A stretch of 64,000 nucleotides of DNA from VXNE01 sp963664635 (GTDB lineage Bacteria > Pseudomonadota > Gammaproteobacteria > Pseudomonadales > Azotimanducaceae): positions 1,922,001-1,986,000 of the forward strand of contig OY761542.1 in the NCBI GenBank assembly GCA_963664635.1, read 5' to 3'. Every line of letters starts with the position of its first letter. Within the stretch, counting starts at the first letter, position 1. Shown here piece by piece: positions 10,863 to 19,210 of the stretch. Both the position numbers and the translations under genes were made by a program. The notes beneath the pieces are model-generated. The model worked only from the letters and a program-made list of their open reading frames with translations, ran no database searches and was not told where the DNA came from.

Positions 10863-11508
10863 CAAGGTTCGTTTGTGGCAGTTGATCAGCCCGCTGTCGC
10901 CGGTCGGGGCGTACCACCACTCGCAAGGGTTGGAGCAGGCGGTCGCGGCCGGCTGGGTGACCGACGAAGGCACGGCGCTCGCATGGATACAAGGACTGCT
11001 GGGGCGTTCGATCGCCAATCTCGACCTGCCGGTCGTCGCGCGCGCCCGGGACGCATGGCGTGACGGTGACGTCGCGGGACTGCTGCGCTGGGACGCGCTG
11101 TGCCGCGCTTGTCGGGAAACCAGCGAGCTGCGCGCCGAAGAGCGCAACATGGGCGCCGCGTTGATCGCCCTCATGGGCGAGCTGGGAGAGCGACCGTCCG
11201 GCGTGACGCGGCTCGGCTACGCGGCGGCTTTTGGGGTTGCCGCCGCCAATGCTGCGCTGGGCGTGCACGATACGCTTGCCGGCTATGCATGGGCGTGGTC
11301 CGAGAATCAGGTCCTCTGCGCGGTCAAGTTGACGCCGCTGGGGCATGGCGCGGGCCAGCGCATGCTGCTCAAGCTTGGCGCATCGCTCGACGCGGTGGTC
11401 GCGCACGCGTTGGAGGTGGCGGACGATGAGATCGGCTTGACGAGCCCTGGCCTCGCCATCGCAAGCGCGCGGCACGAGACTCGCCATACGAGGTTGTACA
11501 GGTCATGA
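10846..11508 (+). CDS. ureF: Urease accessory protein UreF
   Basis: A 220-residue UreF. It shows the typical early SPLSPVGAYHHSQGLEQAV block, the CRACRETSELRAEERNMG segment and the QVLCAVKLTPLGHGAGQRML motif near the C-terminus. UreF gates the GTPase activity of UreG in the activation complex. The start ATG at 10846 lies inside the end of ureE, and the 3' end overlaps ureG by 4 nt. Confidence 0.93.
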   Translation: MGTLTDKVRLWQLISPLSPVGAYHHSQGLEQAVAAGWVTDEGTALAWIQGLLGRSIANLDLPVVARARDAWRDGDVAGLLRWDALCRACRETSELRAEERNMGAALIALMGELGERPSGVTRLGYAAAFGVAAANAALGVHDTLAGYAWAWSENQVLCAVKLTPLGHGAGQRMLLKLGASLDAVVAHALEVADDEIGLTSPGLAIASARHETRHTRLYRS

Positions 11509-12137
11509 ACGGTCCGGAGCAAAACGTGACGAACCATGCGCTCAGGGTTGGCATCGGCGGGCCGGTGGGCGCGGGCAAGACCACCTTGGTCGAGGGCCTG
11601 TGCCGGTCCCTGCGGGGCCGTTTCGCCATCGCGGTCGTGACCAACGACATCTATACGCGCGAAGACGCCGACATCCTGCTGCGCTCGCAGGCCCTGCCGG
11701 AAGATCGAATCGTCGCGGTCGAAACCGGCGGCTGTCCGCATACCGCGATTCGCGAGGATGCCTCCATGAATCTTGCCGCCATCGCGGATCTCGAGCGGCG
11801 ATTCCCGGGTTTGGACATGGTGATCGTGGAGTCGGGCGGCGACAACCTGGCGGCGACGTTCAGCCCGGAACTGGTCGACCTGACCATCTACATCATCGAT
11901 GTGGCGGCGGGCGAGAAGCTGCCGCGCAAGGGCGGCCCGGGCATCACGCGCTCGGATCTGCTCGTGGTCAACAAGGTCGACCTGGCGCCTTACGTCGGCG
12001 CTTCCCTCGAGGTGATGGCCCGCGACACCGAGCGGATGCGGGCCGGTGCGCCGTTTGTGATGGCGAATCTGAAGGCCGGCGACGGGTTGTCGGACGTCAG
12101 CGGGTTCATCGTGAGGGAGGGCCTGCTCGGGGCGTGA
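11505..12137 (+). CDS. ureG: Urease accessory GTPase UreG
   Basis: A 210-residue SIMIBI GTPase with P-loop GPVGAGKTT (19-27), the ETGGCPHTAIREDASMN metal/GTP motif, the VESGGDNLAATFSPEL segment and NKVDLAPYVGA (G4). It drives nickel insertion. It is the last gene of the urea block. Its final 32 bp overlap the convergent DOPA-dioxygenase-like gene, so two transcripts meet here without a spacer terminator. Confidence 0.95.
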   Translation: MNGPEQNVTNHALRVGIGGPVGAGKTTLVEGLCRSLRGRFAIAVVTNDIYTREDADILLRSQALPEDRIVAVETGGCPHTAIREDASMNLAAIADLERRFPGLDMVIVESGGDNLAATFSPELVDLTIYIIDVAAGEKLPRKGGPGITRSDLLVVNKVDLAPYVGASLEVMARDTERMRAGAPFVMANLKAGDGLSDVSGFIVREGLLGA

Positions 12138-12522
12138 CGCGACCCGTGCCGGCGCCTTCAAGCGTCACCCGGTTCGGGCTTGTGAATACCTCGACCGACA
12201 GGGCCACCTCCTTCCCGAGCCAGGCGGCCAGCGAGGTGTGCTCCTCGAGCGCATCGTCGGTCAGCGGGTGGACCAGGATGTCGAGGCCGCCGCGGTGCGC
12301 GTCGAGCCACGGAATCAGCCGGTCGAACTCATCCGCGTCGAAAGTGAGCTGACAGCTCCATCGCGGGTGTGGGCCGACGGGACGCAGATGGAAGCGGCCG
12401 AGCCCGACGTGACATTCCCGCCAGGCGTCGATGCACAGGGCGCGGGCCTGGTCCGCGGTGGATTCGTCGAAATACACATGCGCGTGGTAGCGGTCGTACA
12501 GGTTTTCGGGTCGCTTTGGCAT
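12106..12522 (-). CDS. DOPA 4,5-dioxygenase family protein
   Basis: A 138-residue protein with the small single-domain layout of the DOPA 4,5-dioxygenase family: YHAHVYFD near the N-terminus (His metal-ligand candidates), VGRFHxRPVGPHP-like text in the middle (here LGRFHLRPVGPHPRW) and a late DILVHPLT with a His. Members can cleave catechol-type rings, but many are uncharacterised. The ATG at 12522 is chosen because the fold begins there; the frame upstream is Arg-rich shadow. The 3' end overlaps ureG. The divergent neighbour is an extradiol-dioxygenase-like gene, which fits aromatic catabolism. Confidence 0.8.
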   Translation of the reverse strand: MPKRPENLYDRYHAHVYFDESTADQARALCIDAWRECHVGLGRFHLRPVGPHPRWSCQLTFDADEFDRLIPWLDAHRGGLDILVHPLTDDALEEHTSLAAWLGKEVALSVEVFTSPNRVTLEGAGTGRVTPRAGPPSR

Positions 12523-12725
12523 GGGGACTCGCCCGCGCGTCCGGGTTTCCGTGGGTGTGCGCAGTGTCGCAGTTCGTGGCCAGGCGTGCGAACCGGTTCG
12601 GAGCGCCGCTTTGGCTCGGAAGCGGAGGCCCGGAAGCGGACGACGGCGCCGCCGACGAGCGCGCCCGCCTGTTCCGCGCGGCGCTATCATGGCGTTGGCC
12701 TGCACGTCGAAGAGGATGCGACCCC

Positions 12726-13589
12726 ATGACCGGGATCACGGAACTCGGCTACGTACGGTTCGGCGTCTCGAGCCTGGAGGAGTGGCGCGCGTTCGCCGCG
12801 GACCTCGTCGGCCTCGAGATCGGCGACGACAGCGAACCCGGACGGCTTTACCTGCGCAGCGACCATTGGCATCACCGGGTCGTCCTCGAGGAGGACGGTG
12901 CCGACGACCTGATCGGCATGGGCCTGCGGGTCGCGGGGCCCGCGGAGTTCGGGGCCATGCAGGCGCACCTGACGGAACTGGGCGTTCCGTACGAACTGGC
13001 CGACATCGAACTCGCCCGGCAGCGCCACGTCCTCGAGTTCCTGACGCTGAGCGATCCGGCGGGCGTCCCGATCGAGATCTTCCACGGTCCCCGGGTGGAA
13101 GCGCATCGTCCGTTTCACCCCGGCCGGCCGATGTTCGGCCGCTTCGTGACCGGCGACGGCGGTGTCGGTCACGTGCTGCTGAATCACGCGGGCCTCGACG
13201 CGACCTACGACTTCTACCGCAACCTCGGGATGCGCGGGAGCCTGGAGTACCGGATGCCGATGCCGGACGGCAACACGCTCGAGCTCCTGTTCATGCACGC
13301 CAACTCGCGCGACCACACCTGCGCCTTCGGCGTGCCGACCAACGGCAAGCACATCCATCACATCATGTTCCAGGTGGACCACATGGACGACGTCCTGCTT
13401 GCCCACGGACTGGTGTGCAAGAGCCAGTACCCGGTCACCGTGCCGCTTGGCAGGCACGCCAACGACCAGACGTTCTCGTTCTATTTCCGGGGTCCCTCGG
13501 GATTCCAGGTCGAGATCGGCTGGGGCGGGCGGCCCTCGACCCATCAGTCCGAGTACTACACGCGCGACACCTACCGCGGCGAACGGTAA
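12726..13589 (+). CDS. Extradiol ring-cleavage dioxygenase, VOC superfamily (BphC-like)
   Basis: A 287-residue two-domain VOC protein. The C-terminal domain keeps the type I extradiol iron triad: His149 (GVGHVLLNH), His211 or His212 (KHIHHIMFQVD) and Glu263 (FQVEIGWGG). Conserved second-shell residues are also present (DHTCAF, GRHANDQTFSFYF). Expected chemistry is meta-cleavage of a catechol-like ring; the substrate is unknown. It is followed 24 nt later by an FAH-family hydrolase, the usual next step in such pathways. Confidence 0.85.
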   Translation: MTGITELGYVRFGVSSLEEWRAFAADLVGLEIGDDSEPGRLYLRSDHWHHRVVLEEDGADDLIGMGLRVAGPAEFGAMQAHLTELGVPYELADIELARQRHVLEFLTLSDPAGVPIEIFHGPRVEAHRPFHPGRPMFGRFVTGDGGVGHVLLNHAGLDATYDFYRNLGMRGSLEYRMPMPDGNTLELLFMHANSRDHTCAFGVPTNGKHIHHIMFQVDHMDDVLLAHGLVCKSQYPVTVPLGRHANDQTFSFYFRGPSGFQVEIGWGGRPSTHQSEYYTRDTYRGER

Positions 13590-13613
13590 TCGGCGCGGAC
13601 GGGGCCACGAGAC

Positions 13614-14465
13614 GTGAACGTATTGGAAGGTCCGCGCTTCGAGCAACGCCGCATCCTGCACGAAGGCCGGCCGGAATGGACCGCGGTGGAGGGCGCGCAC
13701 CTGCGCCTGATGGACGGCCGTTCGGTGCCCGAGGCGGGGGCCACCTACCTCCCGCCGTGCGAGCCGACGAAGATCCTCTGCATTCACTTGAACTACGAGT
13801 CACGGCGGGTCGAGTTCCGGGCGCCCGAACTCGTCACGCCCACCTTCTTCCAGAAGCCCGTGAGCGCCCTCAACAGCCATCGCGGCCTGTTGAACCGGCC
13901 CGCCGGCTGCCGGTACCTGAACTACGAAGGCGAAATCGCCGCGATCGTCGGCCGCACGATGAAAAACGTCGCCGTCGAGGACGTCTGGGACTGCCTCGCG
14001 GGCTTCGCGCCGGCGAACGACGTGGGTCTGCACGACTTCCGGGACACGGACGCCGGCGGCATGACGCGCGTCAAGGGCATGGACGGGTTCTGTCCGGTCG
14101 GCCCGGGGATCGTCCGCGGCGTCGACGTGCGGGAGTCAACGCTCCGCACCTGGATCAACGGCGCGGTGGTCCAGGAAGGCGCCGTCGCAGAGATGACCTT
14201 CGGCATCGACTATCAGCTGGCGGACCTGTGCCGTCACATCACGCTGTCGCCGGGCGATGTCATCCTGACCGGCACGCCGGCGAACTCGCGGCCGATGGGT
14301 CCGGGCGACGTCGTCGAGGTCGAGGTCACCGGACTCGGCCGACTGACGAATCGGGTGCAGGACATCCCGGCCCCGGTGCACGATGTCGGACACCAGCCGA
14401 CGGACACGGCCGCCGTGCGGCGCGTGGCCCTCGGTGGCGATTTCAGGAAAGGGCCCGGAGACTGA
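13614..14465 (+). CDS. Fumarylacetoacetate hydrolase family protein
   Basis: A 283-residue FAH-fold protein. The short N-terminal region is followed by KILCIHLNYESRR, FFQKPVSALN, the metal-binding NYEGEIAAIVGR and the late LSPGDVILTGTPANSRPMGPGD, which is the classic family signature. Members act as hydratases, isomerases/decarboxylases (HpcE type) or C-C hydrolases on ring-cleavage products. The start is the GTG at 13614. The position after the extradiol dioxygenase suggests the two act in sequence. Confidence 0.88.
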   Translation: MNVLEGPRFEQRRILHEGRPEWTAVEGAHLRLMDGRSVPEAGATYLPPCEPTKILCIHLNYESRRVEFRAPELVTPTFFQKPVSALNSHRGLLNRPAGCRYLNYEGEIAAIVGRTMKNVAVEDVWDCLAGFAPANDVGLHDFRDTDAGGMTRVKGMDGFCPVGPGIVRGVDVRESTLRTWINGAVVQEGAVAEMTFGIDYQLADLCRHITLSPGDVILTGTPANSRPMGPGDVVEVEVTGLGRLTNRVQDIPAPVHDVGHQPTDTAAVRRVALGGDFRKGPGD

Positions 14466-14574
14466 CGGGCCGTGCCGGCGATGCAGCGCGGGCATCGCGC
14501 GACGGATGGCGTCGACTTGACGCCCGCGTGGCTGCTCAGGCACGTTGCTTCCCGGCCAACGTGCGCCCGACCCC

Positions 14575-15478
14575 ATGACGGCCATCACCGAGGCGGACAT
14601 ACCGCACTACGATCGCCACGGCGTCGTCCATCTGCCAAGCCTCCTCGACGGCGACTGGCTCGGGCGCCTGGAAGCGGCGTTCGCGGACGAGATGTCCGCC
14701 GATCCCGCCCAGGTCAACTTCGTGGACTTCAAGGCGCTCATGCCGATGCTCGAGGCGAGCGGCGCCGAACTCGTCACCCCCGCGGTTGCGTCAGCAACGG
14801 GGCGGTTCTGCATCAGCAGTTCAACTGGCGCCGCTTTCCCGCGCTGGCCGCCCTTTGCTGCGGTCCGCCGCTGCCGCAAATGGTTGCCGATCTGATGCGG
14901 TCGGATCGAATCAACTTCTACGGCGAGCAACTGTTCCTGAAGGAAGCGGGTTCCCTCCACCGGACCGCGTTCCATCAGGACATGCCCTACTTTCACGTGA
15001 CCGGAACCAAGTGCTGCACGGTCTGGATACCGCTCGACCCCATCGGGGCCGACAACGGCATGATGGGATACGTCACGGGCTCCCACCGCTGGCCGACGCA
15101 CGCGGCCAACGGGTTCGTCACCCGGATGCCGCTGCCGGGGTCGTCCCTGGCGCAACTACCGGACATCGAGGGCGCCCCGGGCGAGTACGACATCGTGTAT
15201 CACCCGCGCAGCCAGGCGATGTCATCGTCCACCACGCGAACACCGTGCACGGCGCCACGGGCAACTCCAGCCCTCGGCACCGCCGCGCGGTGTCCCTGCA
15301 CTACCTGGGGGACGATGTCCGCTACCGGGAACGCACGGGCGCGGCCCTGGACGCGGGGAAGTCGACCGGGCTCCGGAACGGCGACCTCATGGACAGCGCG
15401 GAGTTTCCCCTGGTCTGGGCGCGCCGTGAGGGATACCTGGCGCCCACGGGCGTCGGCCAGGCCGCTGCCGACCCCTGA
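14575..15478 (+). pseudogene. Phytanoyl-CoA dioxygenase (PhyH) family gene with two frameshifts
   Basis: Three successive reading frames together encode one PhyH-type protein of about 300 residues. Frame one (from the ATG at 14575) gives the N-terminus (HYDRHGVVHLPSLLDGDW) to about 14815. The next frame carries the iron motif HQDMPYFHV and the GTKCCTVWIPLDP core to about 15210. The third carries QPGDVIVHHANTVHGATGN and the C-terminus to the TGA at 15476-15478. Each change is what a single-base deletion (or +2) would cause. The Fe(II) ligands His-x-Asp and the distal His are all still encoded. Real decay or assembly error cannot be told apart here. Confidence 0.8.
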
Positions 15479-15501
15479 GGTCAGCACGACCTCGCCGATC
15501 G

Positions 15502-15690
15502 CTACCCCTGCGGCGAAGCCGCTTCCAGCGCGGCGCGCCAGAACGCCATCATGTCCTCGTGGAACAGCCGCGGCTGGTCGCCGGCGGAGCCGATGTGCGC
15601 GCCGCGGCCACCGTGTCCCGACTTCACCCTGTAGCGCATCGACTCGAGTTCGCTCAAGGCCGGGTCGGCCTCGCCGGTGCGGCATCGCGG
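15502..15690 (-). pseudogene. Duplicated C-terminal fragment of the dienelactone-hydrolase-like gene
   Basis: In one minus-strand frame this stretch encodes ADPALSELESMRYRVKSGHG and continues with the same order of residues as the end of the hydrolase gene at 18177-19184. By eye there are about ten mismatches over some 148 bp. It ends FWRAALEAASPQG and a stop, which is probably the original C-terminus; the full-length gene instead ends FWRAAL followed by unrelated residues. Nothing N-terminal of this fragment is present, so it is a remnant stranded on the far side of the island. Confidence 0.8.
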
Positions 15691-15693
15691 ACG
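15682..15693 (+). repeat. 12-bp direct repeat, left copy (island boundary)
   Basis: GCATCGCGGACG, identical to 18202-18213. It lies just where the duplicated hydrolase fragment loses similarity to the full gene. Confidence 0.65.
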
Positions 15694-15782
15694 CTCCATC
15701 GCCCCGGGGGGTGCCGAAGCCCGATCCGCTTTGCCTGTCCTAACCCAAAGTTGGTAGATTCGAATGGCTACCGAAGCGGCTC

Positions 15783-16505
15783 TTACTTCACCGTATCATC
15801 AATCCAACTATTCGAGAGGAAAATCGCATCGACCAGCCGTGTAGAGGCTGACGTAGACCGTGCCAACGCTCTGATTTGCTCTCGAATTGGTAAGTATGGT
15901 GACTCTTGGGGGTAGTTGATCAGGTGATCGACCTCGCCCCAGACTTCCTCCATGAGCGTCCTTACTTGGACCTCGGCTGTCATGGCGGTGCGGGCGGGTG
16001 TCTTTACGACATAATGCACTGACGTATAGAGGGTCTCGCTACTTTCGGTCTCAACACCCAGCTCTTTGAAGTATGCTCTGCTCTCATCGTCCCAAGTCCT
16101 AGCCCTTGGGCCTTCAACAACGGCATAGCCGTATTCATCGAACACGCTCAACAAACCTGCATTGATGGCGTCGAATTGCCGGGTGTGTAGGTGCAATAGA
16201 CGAACGCCGACCAAGTCATTGATAGACTCGAACAGAGTATCCGGAGTGATTTCGAACGCCCTTCCGTCTCGCGAGGCTTGGAGGTACTTCCTTTGGAGCT
16301 TATCTCTGAGACTCTGCTCGCTCTTCTTCCGTGACCTCCGCGAGTGTGTGCGCGCCAATATCTCCTGGCTTGACTCGACATGAACTAGCAGGTTTCTCTC
16401 TGTCGCATTGACGAAGTCATTCTTCTCAGCGTAAAAGGCAACGATGTCGTCAATCGTCTCTGCGATGTCCTCCGGAAGCTCTGACGAAACGCTCACCGTG
16501 ATCAC
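15783..16505 (-). CDS. RelA/SpoT-domain nucleotide pyrophosphokinase-like protein
   Basis: A 240-residue single-domain RelA/SpoT nucleotidyltransferase. Visible synthetase motifs: DLVGVR at 97-102 (Mg-binding Asp), YTSVH at 160-164 (G-loop, Tyr stacks the acceptor base) and EVQVRT at 178-183 (catalytic Glu), then VWGEVDH ending at His194. A basic KLQRK stretch near 69-73 fits the ATP-binding region. There is no HD hydrolase, TGS or ACT domain, so it resembles small alarmone synthetases and toxic SAS enzymes. The GTG start overlaps the ParA stop by 4 nt (GTGA), so it is coupled to ParA. Whether it makes (p)ppGpp, (p)ppApp or pyrophosphorylates tRNA cannot be told. Confidence 0.85.
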   Translation of the reverse strand: MITVSVSSELPEDIAETIDDIVAFYAEKNDFVNATERNLLVHVESSQEILARTHSRRSRKKSEQSLRDKLQRKYLQASRDGRAFEITPDTLFESINDLVGVRLLHLHTRQFDAINAGLLSVFDEYGYAVVEGPRARTWDDESRAYFKELGVETESSETLYTSVHYVVKTPARTAMTAEVQVRTLMEEVWGEVDHLINYPQESPYLPIREQIRALARSTSASTRLVDAIFLSNSWIDDTVK

Positions 16506-17470
16506 ACCCTATCAAGGATGCGGGACGCGATCTCTGCGAACGCAGCCTCTGCGCTCTGTCGAAGCTGATCGCCTCCAGCCCGAGTCTCGAACATCGGCCT
16601 ACCTAAGTCCATGGCTTCCGTGGCCAGCTTCCCGAAGTCTCGTACTTGACCTAGCTGCAAGTCCGTTCGAAAGGGGACGAGATCTGGGCCAACACGGAGC
16701 AATGTGGGAATGAAATCGGTCGTGATCGCACTCTGTATTCGGGTCAGCACCGCAGCTTGGCTGGAGACCATTTCGTTCTTGTACACGCGAAATCGTTGAG
16801 GAATATAGCCGATAAACGCTGTTCGCCCGGCGGGCATCTGCTCGGCAGCGGGCGCCAAGCTGAAGATCAGTTGCCACTCCTCTATCCACTGTGCAAGGGT
16901 ACGTGCCATGGTCCTGATTGCCCGGAGGGAGAGAAGGTCGCAAGATAGCGGGACCGAGAGAAAGTCGGCGTCAAGAACGACGGTCCTGTTAAGCGGCCCG
17001 ATATTTGGCCCGATATCGTAGATGACGAGGTCAACGCGAAGTTGCGTTCCGAGATCTTCGGCAAGCCGACCGATGCCGCAGGTTACGGCGAGATCATGTG
17101 GTTCTTGTGCCCGCGCCCCAGACCAGGAGCTCGCCAATGTATTTTCAAACTCGGAGAGTCTTAGGTCGCCCGGTAGATAGTATAGGCCGTCCACGTAAGT
17201 CTCGAATGGTTCGACGAGGTCGTGTTCACTCTTCCCATTTGCTAGCGGCATGACCGAGGTCCAAATCGTTCTTCCTTTGTCCTCGCTCGAGTGATCTAAG
17301 AGTTCATCGAATACGTGTCCTTCCATGAGGTATGAGGTGAGGCTGGCTTGTGGGTCCGCGTCGATAAGGAGCACGCGCTTTCCGGACCGGGCAAGTGAGA
17401 ATCCTATGTTGACGCTCAGCGTTGTCTTTCCGACACCACCTTTGTGGTTGAAGAGTACTAGCTTCTTCAC
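16502..17470 (-). CDS. ParA-family ATPase (AAA_31 type)
   Basis: A 322-residue deviant-Walker-A ATPase: KGGVGKTT at 10-17, LLIDADPQASLTSYL (switch region), VDLVIYDIGPNIGPLNR (Walker B-like) and a late FIGYIPQRFRVYKNEM. ParA proteins dimerise on ATP and bind DNA or position cargo. No parB-like gene or parS-like repeat lies beside it; instead it is coupled to a RelA/SpoT-domain gene. That makes a plasmid-partition role unlikely and a regulatory or sensor role for the pair plausible. It starts 21 nt after the upstream winged-helix-like gene. Confidence 0.88.
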   Translation of the reverse strand: MKKLVLFNHKGGVGKTTLSVNIGFSLARSGKRVLLIDADPQASLTSYLMEGHVFDELLDHSSEDKGRTIWTSVMPLANGKSEHDLVEPFETYVDGLYYLPGDLRLSEFENTLASSWSGARAQEPHDLAVTCGIGRLAEDLGTQLRVDLVIYDIGPNIGPLNRTVVLDADFLSVPLSCDLLSLRAIRTMARTLAQWIEEWQLIFSLAPAAEQMPAGRTAFIGYIPQRFRVYKNEMVSSQAAVLTRIQSAITTDFIPTLLRVGPDLVPFRTDLQLGQVRDFGKLATEAMDLGRPMFETRAGGDQLRQSAEAAFAEIASRILDRV

Positions 17471-17491
17471 TATCGTTTCTCGCTTAGGGGC

Positions 17492-18058
17492 CTACTCGGT
17501 TCCGGACTGGGCCTGGCCGGATCCGCTGGCAGTTGATCGTTTTCTTGCTTTTCTTTTTGGACGTAGGGAGCGAATGACCTTTTTGGCGGCGTCACGGTCG
17601 GGGAGCGCAGAGACGAACTCCTCGCCGAAGGCGCTGATCTGCCGGTGACCCTGTGGCGCCTGGGCTAAGTAACCAGTCTTCATGGCGTTGGCTGCGGTGG
17701 TCGAAGCGTTGCTGAACTTGGGTTGCGCAGCCTCAGTGTTGAGCTTCGAAAGGTCTTGGGTCTTGAAGTGTGGGGTGTCGCGGAAGTGGGTGAGGTAAAA
17801 GGCGAGGCAAGCGACACGTTCCACGTCGGTATTGGGCCCCTTGTCCTTCAGAAAAGCCTTTGGATCCTTCTCTTCTTGGGCGAAAGGCTGAATGTGTGTG
17901 GGTTCCTTTGCGGACTCGGATGTTGGAGATCGGGCGAGACCATCTGGGCGGTAGTATGCAAGAAGCGTGGCGAGGATGCGCTCTTGCTCTTGCGGCTCTA
18001 GTCCGTCCATGGCAGAGATGATGCTCGTTAGAGTTCTTGAGGTGCTGGGCGATTCCAT
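17492..18058 (-). CDS. Hypothetical protein with winged-helix-like region, first gene of the ParA-RelA/SpoT island
   Basis: A 188-residue protein from the ATG at 18058 (the frame is open upstream to 18196 but looks non-coding). Residues 1-75 are Ser/Thr/Glu-rich with one predicted helix (EQERILATLLAYYR). The C-terminal part (VERVACLAFYLTHFRDTPHF, then DLSKLNTEAAQPKFSN and KTGYLAQAPQGHRQISAFGE) has the rhythm of a winged-helix DNA- or protein-binding domain, and the end is very basic (RPKRKARKR). I know no named function. It leads a three-gene operon and could be its regulator or an adaptor. Confidence 0.6.
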   Translation of the reverse strand: MESPSTSRTLTSIISAMDGLEPQEQERILATLLAYYRPDGLARSPTSESAKEPTHIQPFAQEEKDPKAFLKDKGPNTDVERVACLAFYLTHFRDTPHFKTQDLSKLNTEAAQPKFSNASTTAANAMKTGYLAQAPQGHRQISAFGEEFVSALPDRDAAKKVIRSLRPKRKARKRSTASGSGQAQSGTE

Positions 18059-18176
18059 GATGTTCGTTTCGTATGGGTTGACGGAGCCGACAGATGGGTA
18101 CGTTAACTGGAGGGCGACCGAGGACGCAAGGGCCAAGGGAACTCTGGCCGAAGATCTCGTGCACGGCGACCGCTGG

Positions 18177-19184
18177 TCAGTGTACGGTGTGTCCATCTAT
18201 AGCATCGCGGACGAGCGCCGCGCGCCAGAACCCCATCATGTCCTCGTGAAACAGCCGCGCCTGGTCGCCGGCGGAGCCGATGTGCGCGCCGCGGCGACCG
18301 TGTCCCGACTTCACGCTGTAGCGCATCGACTCAAGTTCGCTCAAGGTTGGGTCCGCCGCGCCGGTGAGGGGGTGAACCAGCGCTCCGTCCTCGCGAATGT
18401 ACGTGGTCGGCGCCCCCGGGGCGACGGAGGCGTCCGCGATGAACTCCACCGGCGTGTCCCGGTCGAAACTGTGCTGTGCCGCGGCGAATAGCCGGAAGCT
18501 CGCGTCGCAGCCGAGCAGCTCCATCGCGTGCATGTGGGCCTGCACCTGTTGCGGCAGGCACCATTCGTCGTGCTCCCCGATGACCGACCGCACGATCGTG
18601 TCCCCGACGTCGGGCTTCGAGAACTGCATGCCGGACCAGGGATAGGCAGCGTAGACGGCGCGCGGGGAAGCCGACCGCCCGGCGCCGATGAGCCGTGCCA
18701 TGCACGCGGCGGAGAGGACGGCGGAGCCTCCCCGGCTGTGCCCCTGGGCGCCGATGCGCGTGGCGTCGATGTCCTGCCGCGCGGCGAGCGCGGTCGCGGT
18801 GGCGAGCACGTCCCAGGCACTCGCCGCGAAGGTGTACTGCGCCTGGTTGGCGACGGTCGAGGTCACGCCCCGCGTGCCGAAGGGGTCGATGACGCAGCAG
18901 GCGATCCCGGCGTCGGTGAGATGGTCGGCCTTGGCGACGTGCGAGGGAGCCACGCCGAAACTGCCGGGCACGACGATCACGACCGGCCGCGACCCGTCTC
19001 CCGGAGGTAGGAACAGCATGCCGAGGATGTCGGTTGGCGGCATGCGGCCGGGCTCGGAGATCGCCTGGTGGAAGCCGGTCGGGTTCGCGGTGGGGATGCG
19101 CAGGGCCTCGCCCTGGGTGCCGTTCTCGAGTACGACGGGACCTGCCGCGAGGTCCACGCTGCCGCCGGGAATGTCGTCTGCCAC
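18177..19184 (-). CDS. Alpha/beta hydrolase, dienelactone-hydrolase-like, with replaced C-terminal end
   Basis: 335 residues. The alpha/beta-hydrolase core is visible: PVVIVVPGSFGVAPSH (oxyanion region), nucleophile elbow GHSRGG with Ser150, a GEHDEW acid segment and QHSFDRD for the His. The last residues after FWRAAL (VRDAIDGHTVH) are encoded by the island boundary and differ from the original ending preserved in the fragment at 15502. Since only the extreme C-terminus is changed the enzyme may still fold. Substrate unknown. Confidence 0.8.
   Translation of the reverse strand: MADDIPGGSVDLAAGPVVLENGTQGEALRIPTANPTGFHQAISEPGRMPPTDILGMLFLPPGDGSRPVVIVVPGSFGVAPSHVAKADHLTDAGIACCVIDPFGTRGVTSTVANQAQYTFAASAWDVLATATALAARQDIDATRIGAQGHSRGGSAVLSAACMARLIGAGRSASPRAVYAAYPWSGMQFSKPDVGDTIVRSVIGEHDEWCLPQQVQAHMHAMELLGCDASFRLFAAAQHSFDRDTPVEFIADASVAPGAPTTYIREDGALVHPLTGAADPTLSELESMRYSVKSGHGRRGAHIGSAGDQARLFHEDMMGFWRAALVRDAIDGHTVH
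18202..18213 (+). repeat. 12-bp direct repeat, right copy (island boundary)
   Basis: GCATCGCGGACG, identical to 15682-15693. It lies inside the altered 3' end of the hydrolase gene. Confidence 0.65.
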
Positions 19185-19210
19185 TTCCTGTGCCCCTTGC
19201 CGCGCCGCCG

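Larger units (their letters stand above)
15682..18213. mobile_element. Putative acquired island: winged-helix-like protein, ParA, RelA/SpoT
   Basis: A 2.5-kb stretch with visibly lower GC and different codon use from both sides. It is flanked by the direct repeat GCATCGCGGACG and by two copies of the 3' end of a hydrolase gene. It contains three minus-strand genes and no integrase or transposase. The arrangement, a target gene whose tail is replaced while a second copy of the tail lies at the far end, resembles integrative elements that carry a replacement 3' end. The absence of a recombinase means the element is mobilised in trans, has decayed, or came in by homologous exchange. Confidence 0.55.

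Noticed and set aside
16502..17470. Plasmid partition locus
   Set aside because: No ParB-like gene, no centromere-like repeats and no replication gene are near; the ParA is coupled to a RelA/SpoT gene instead.
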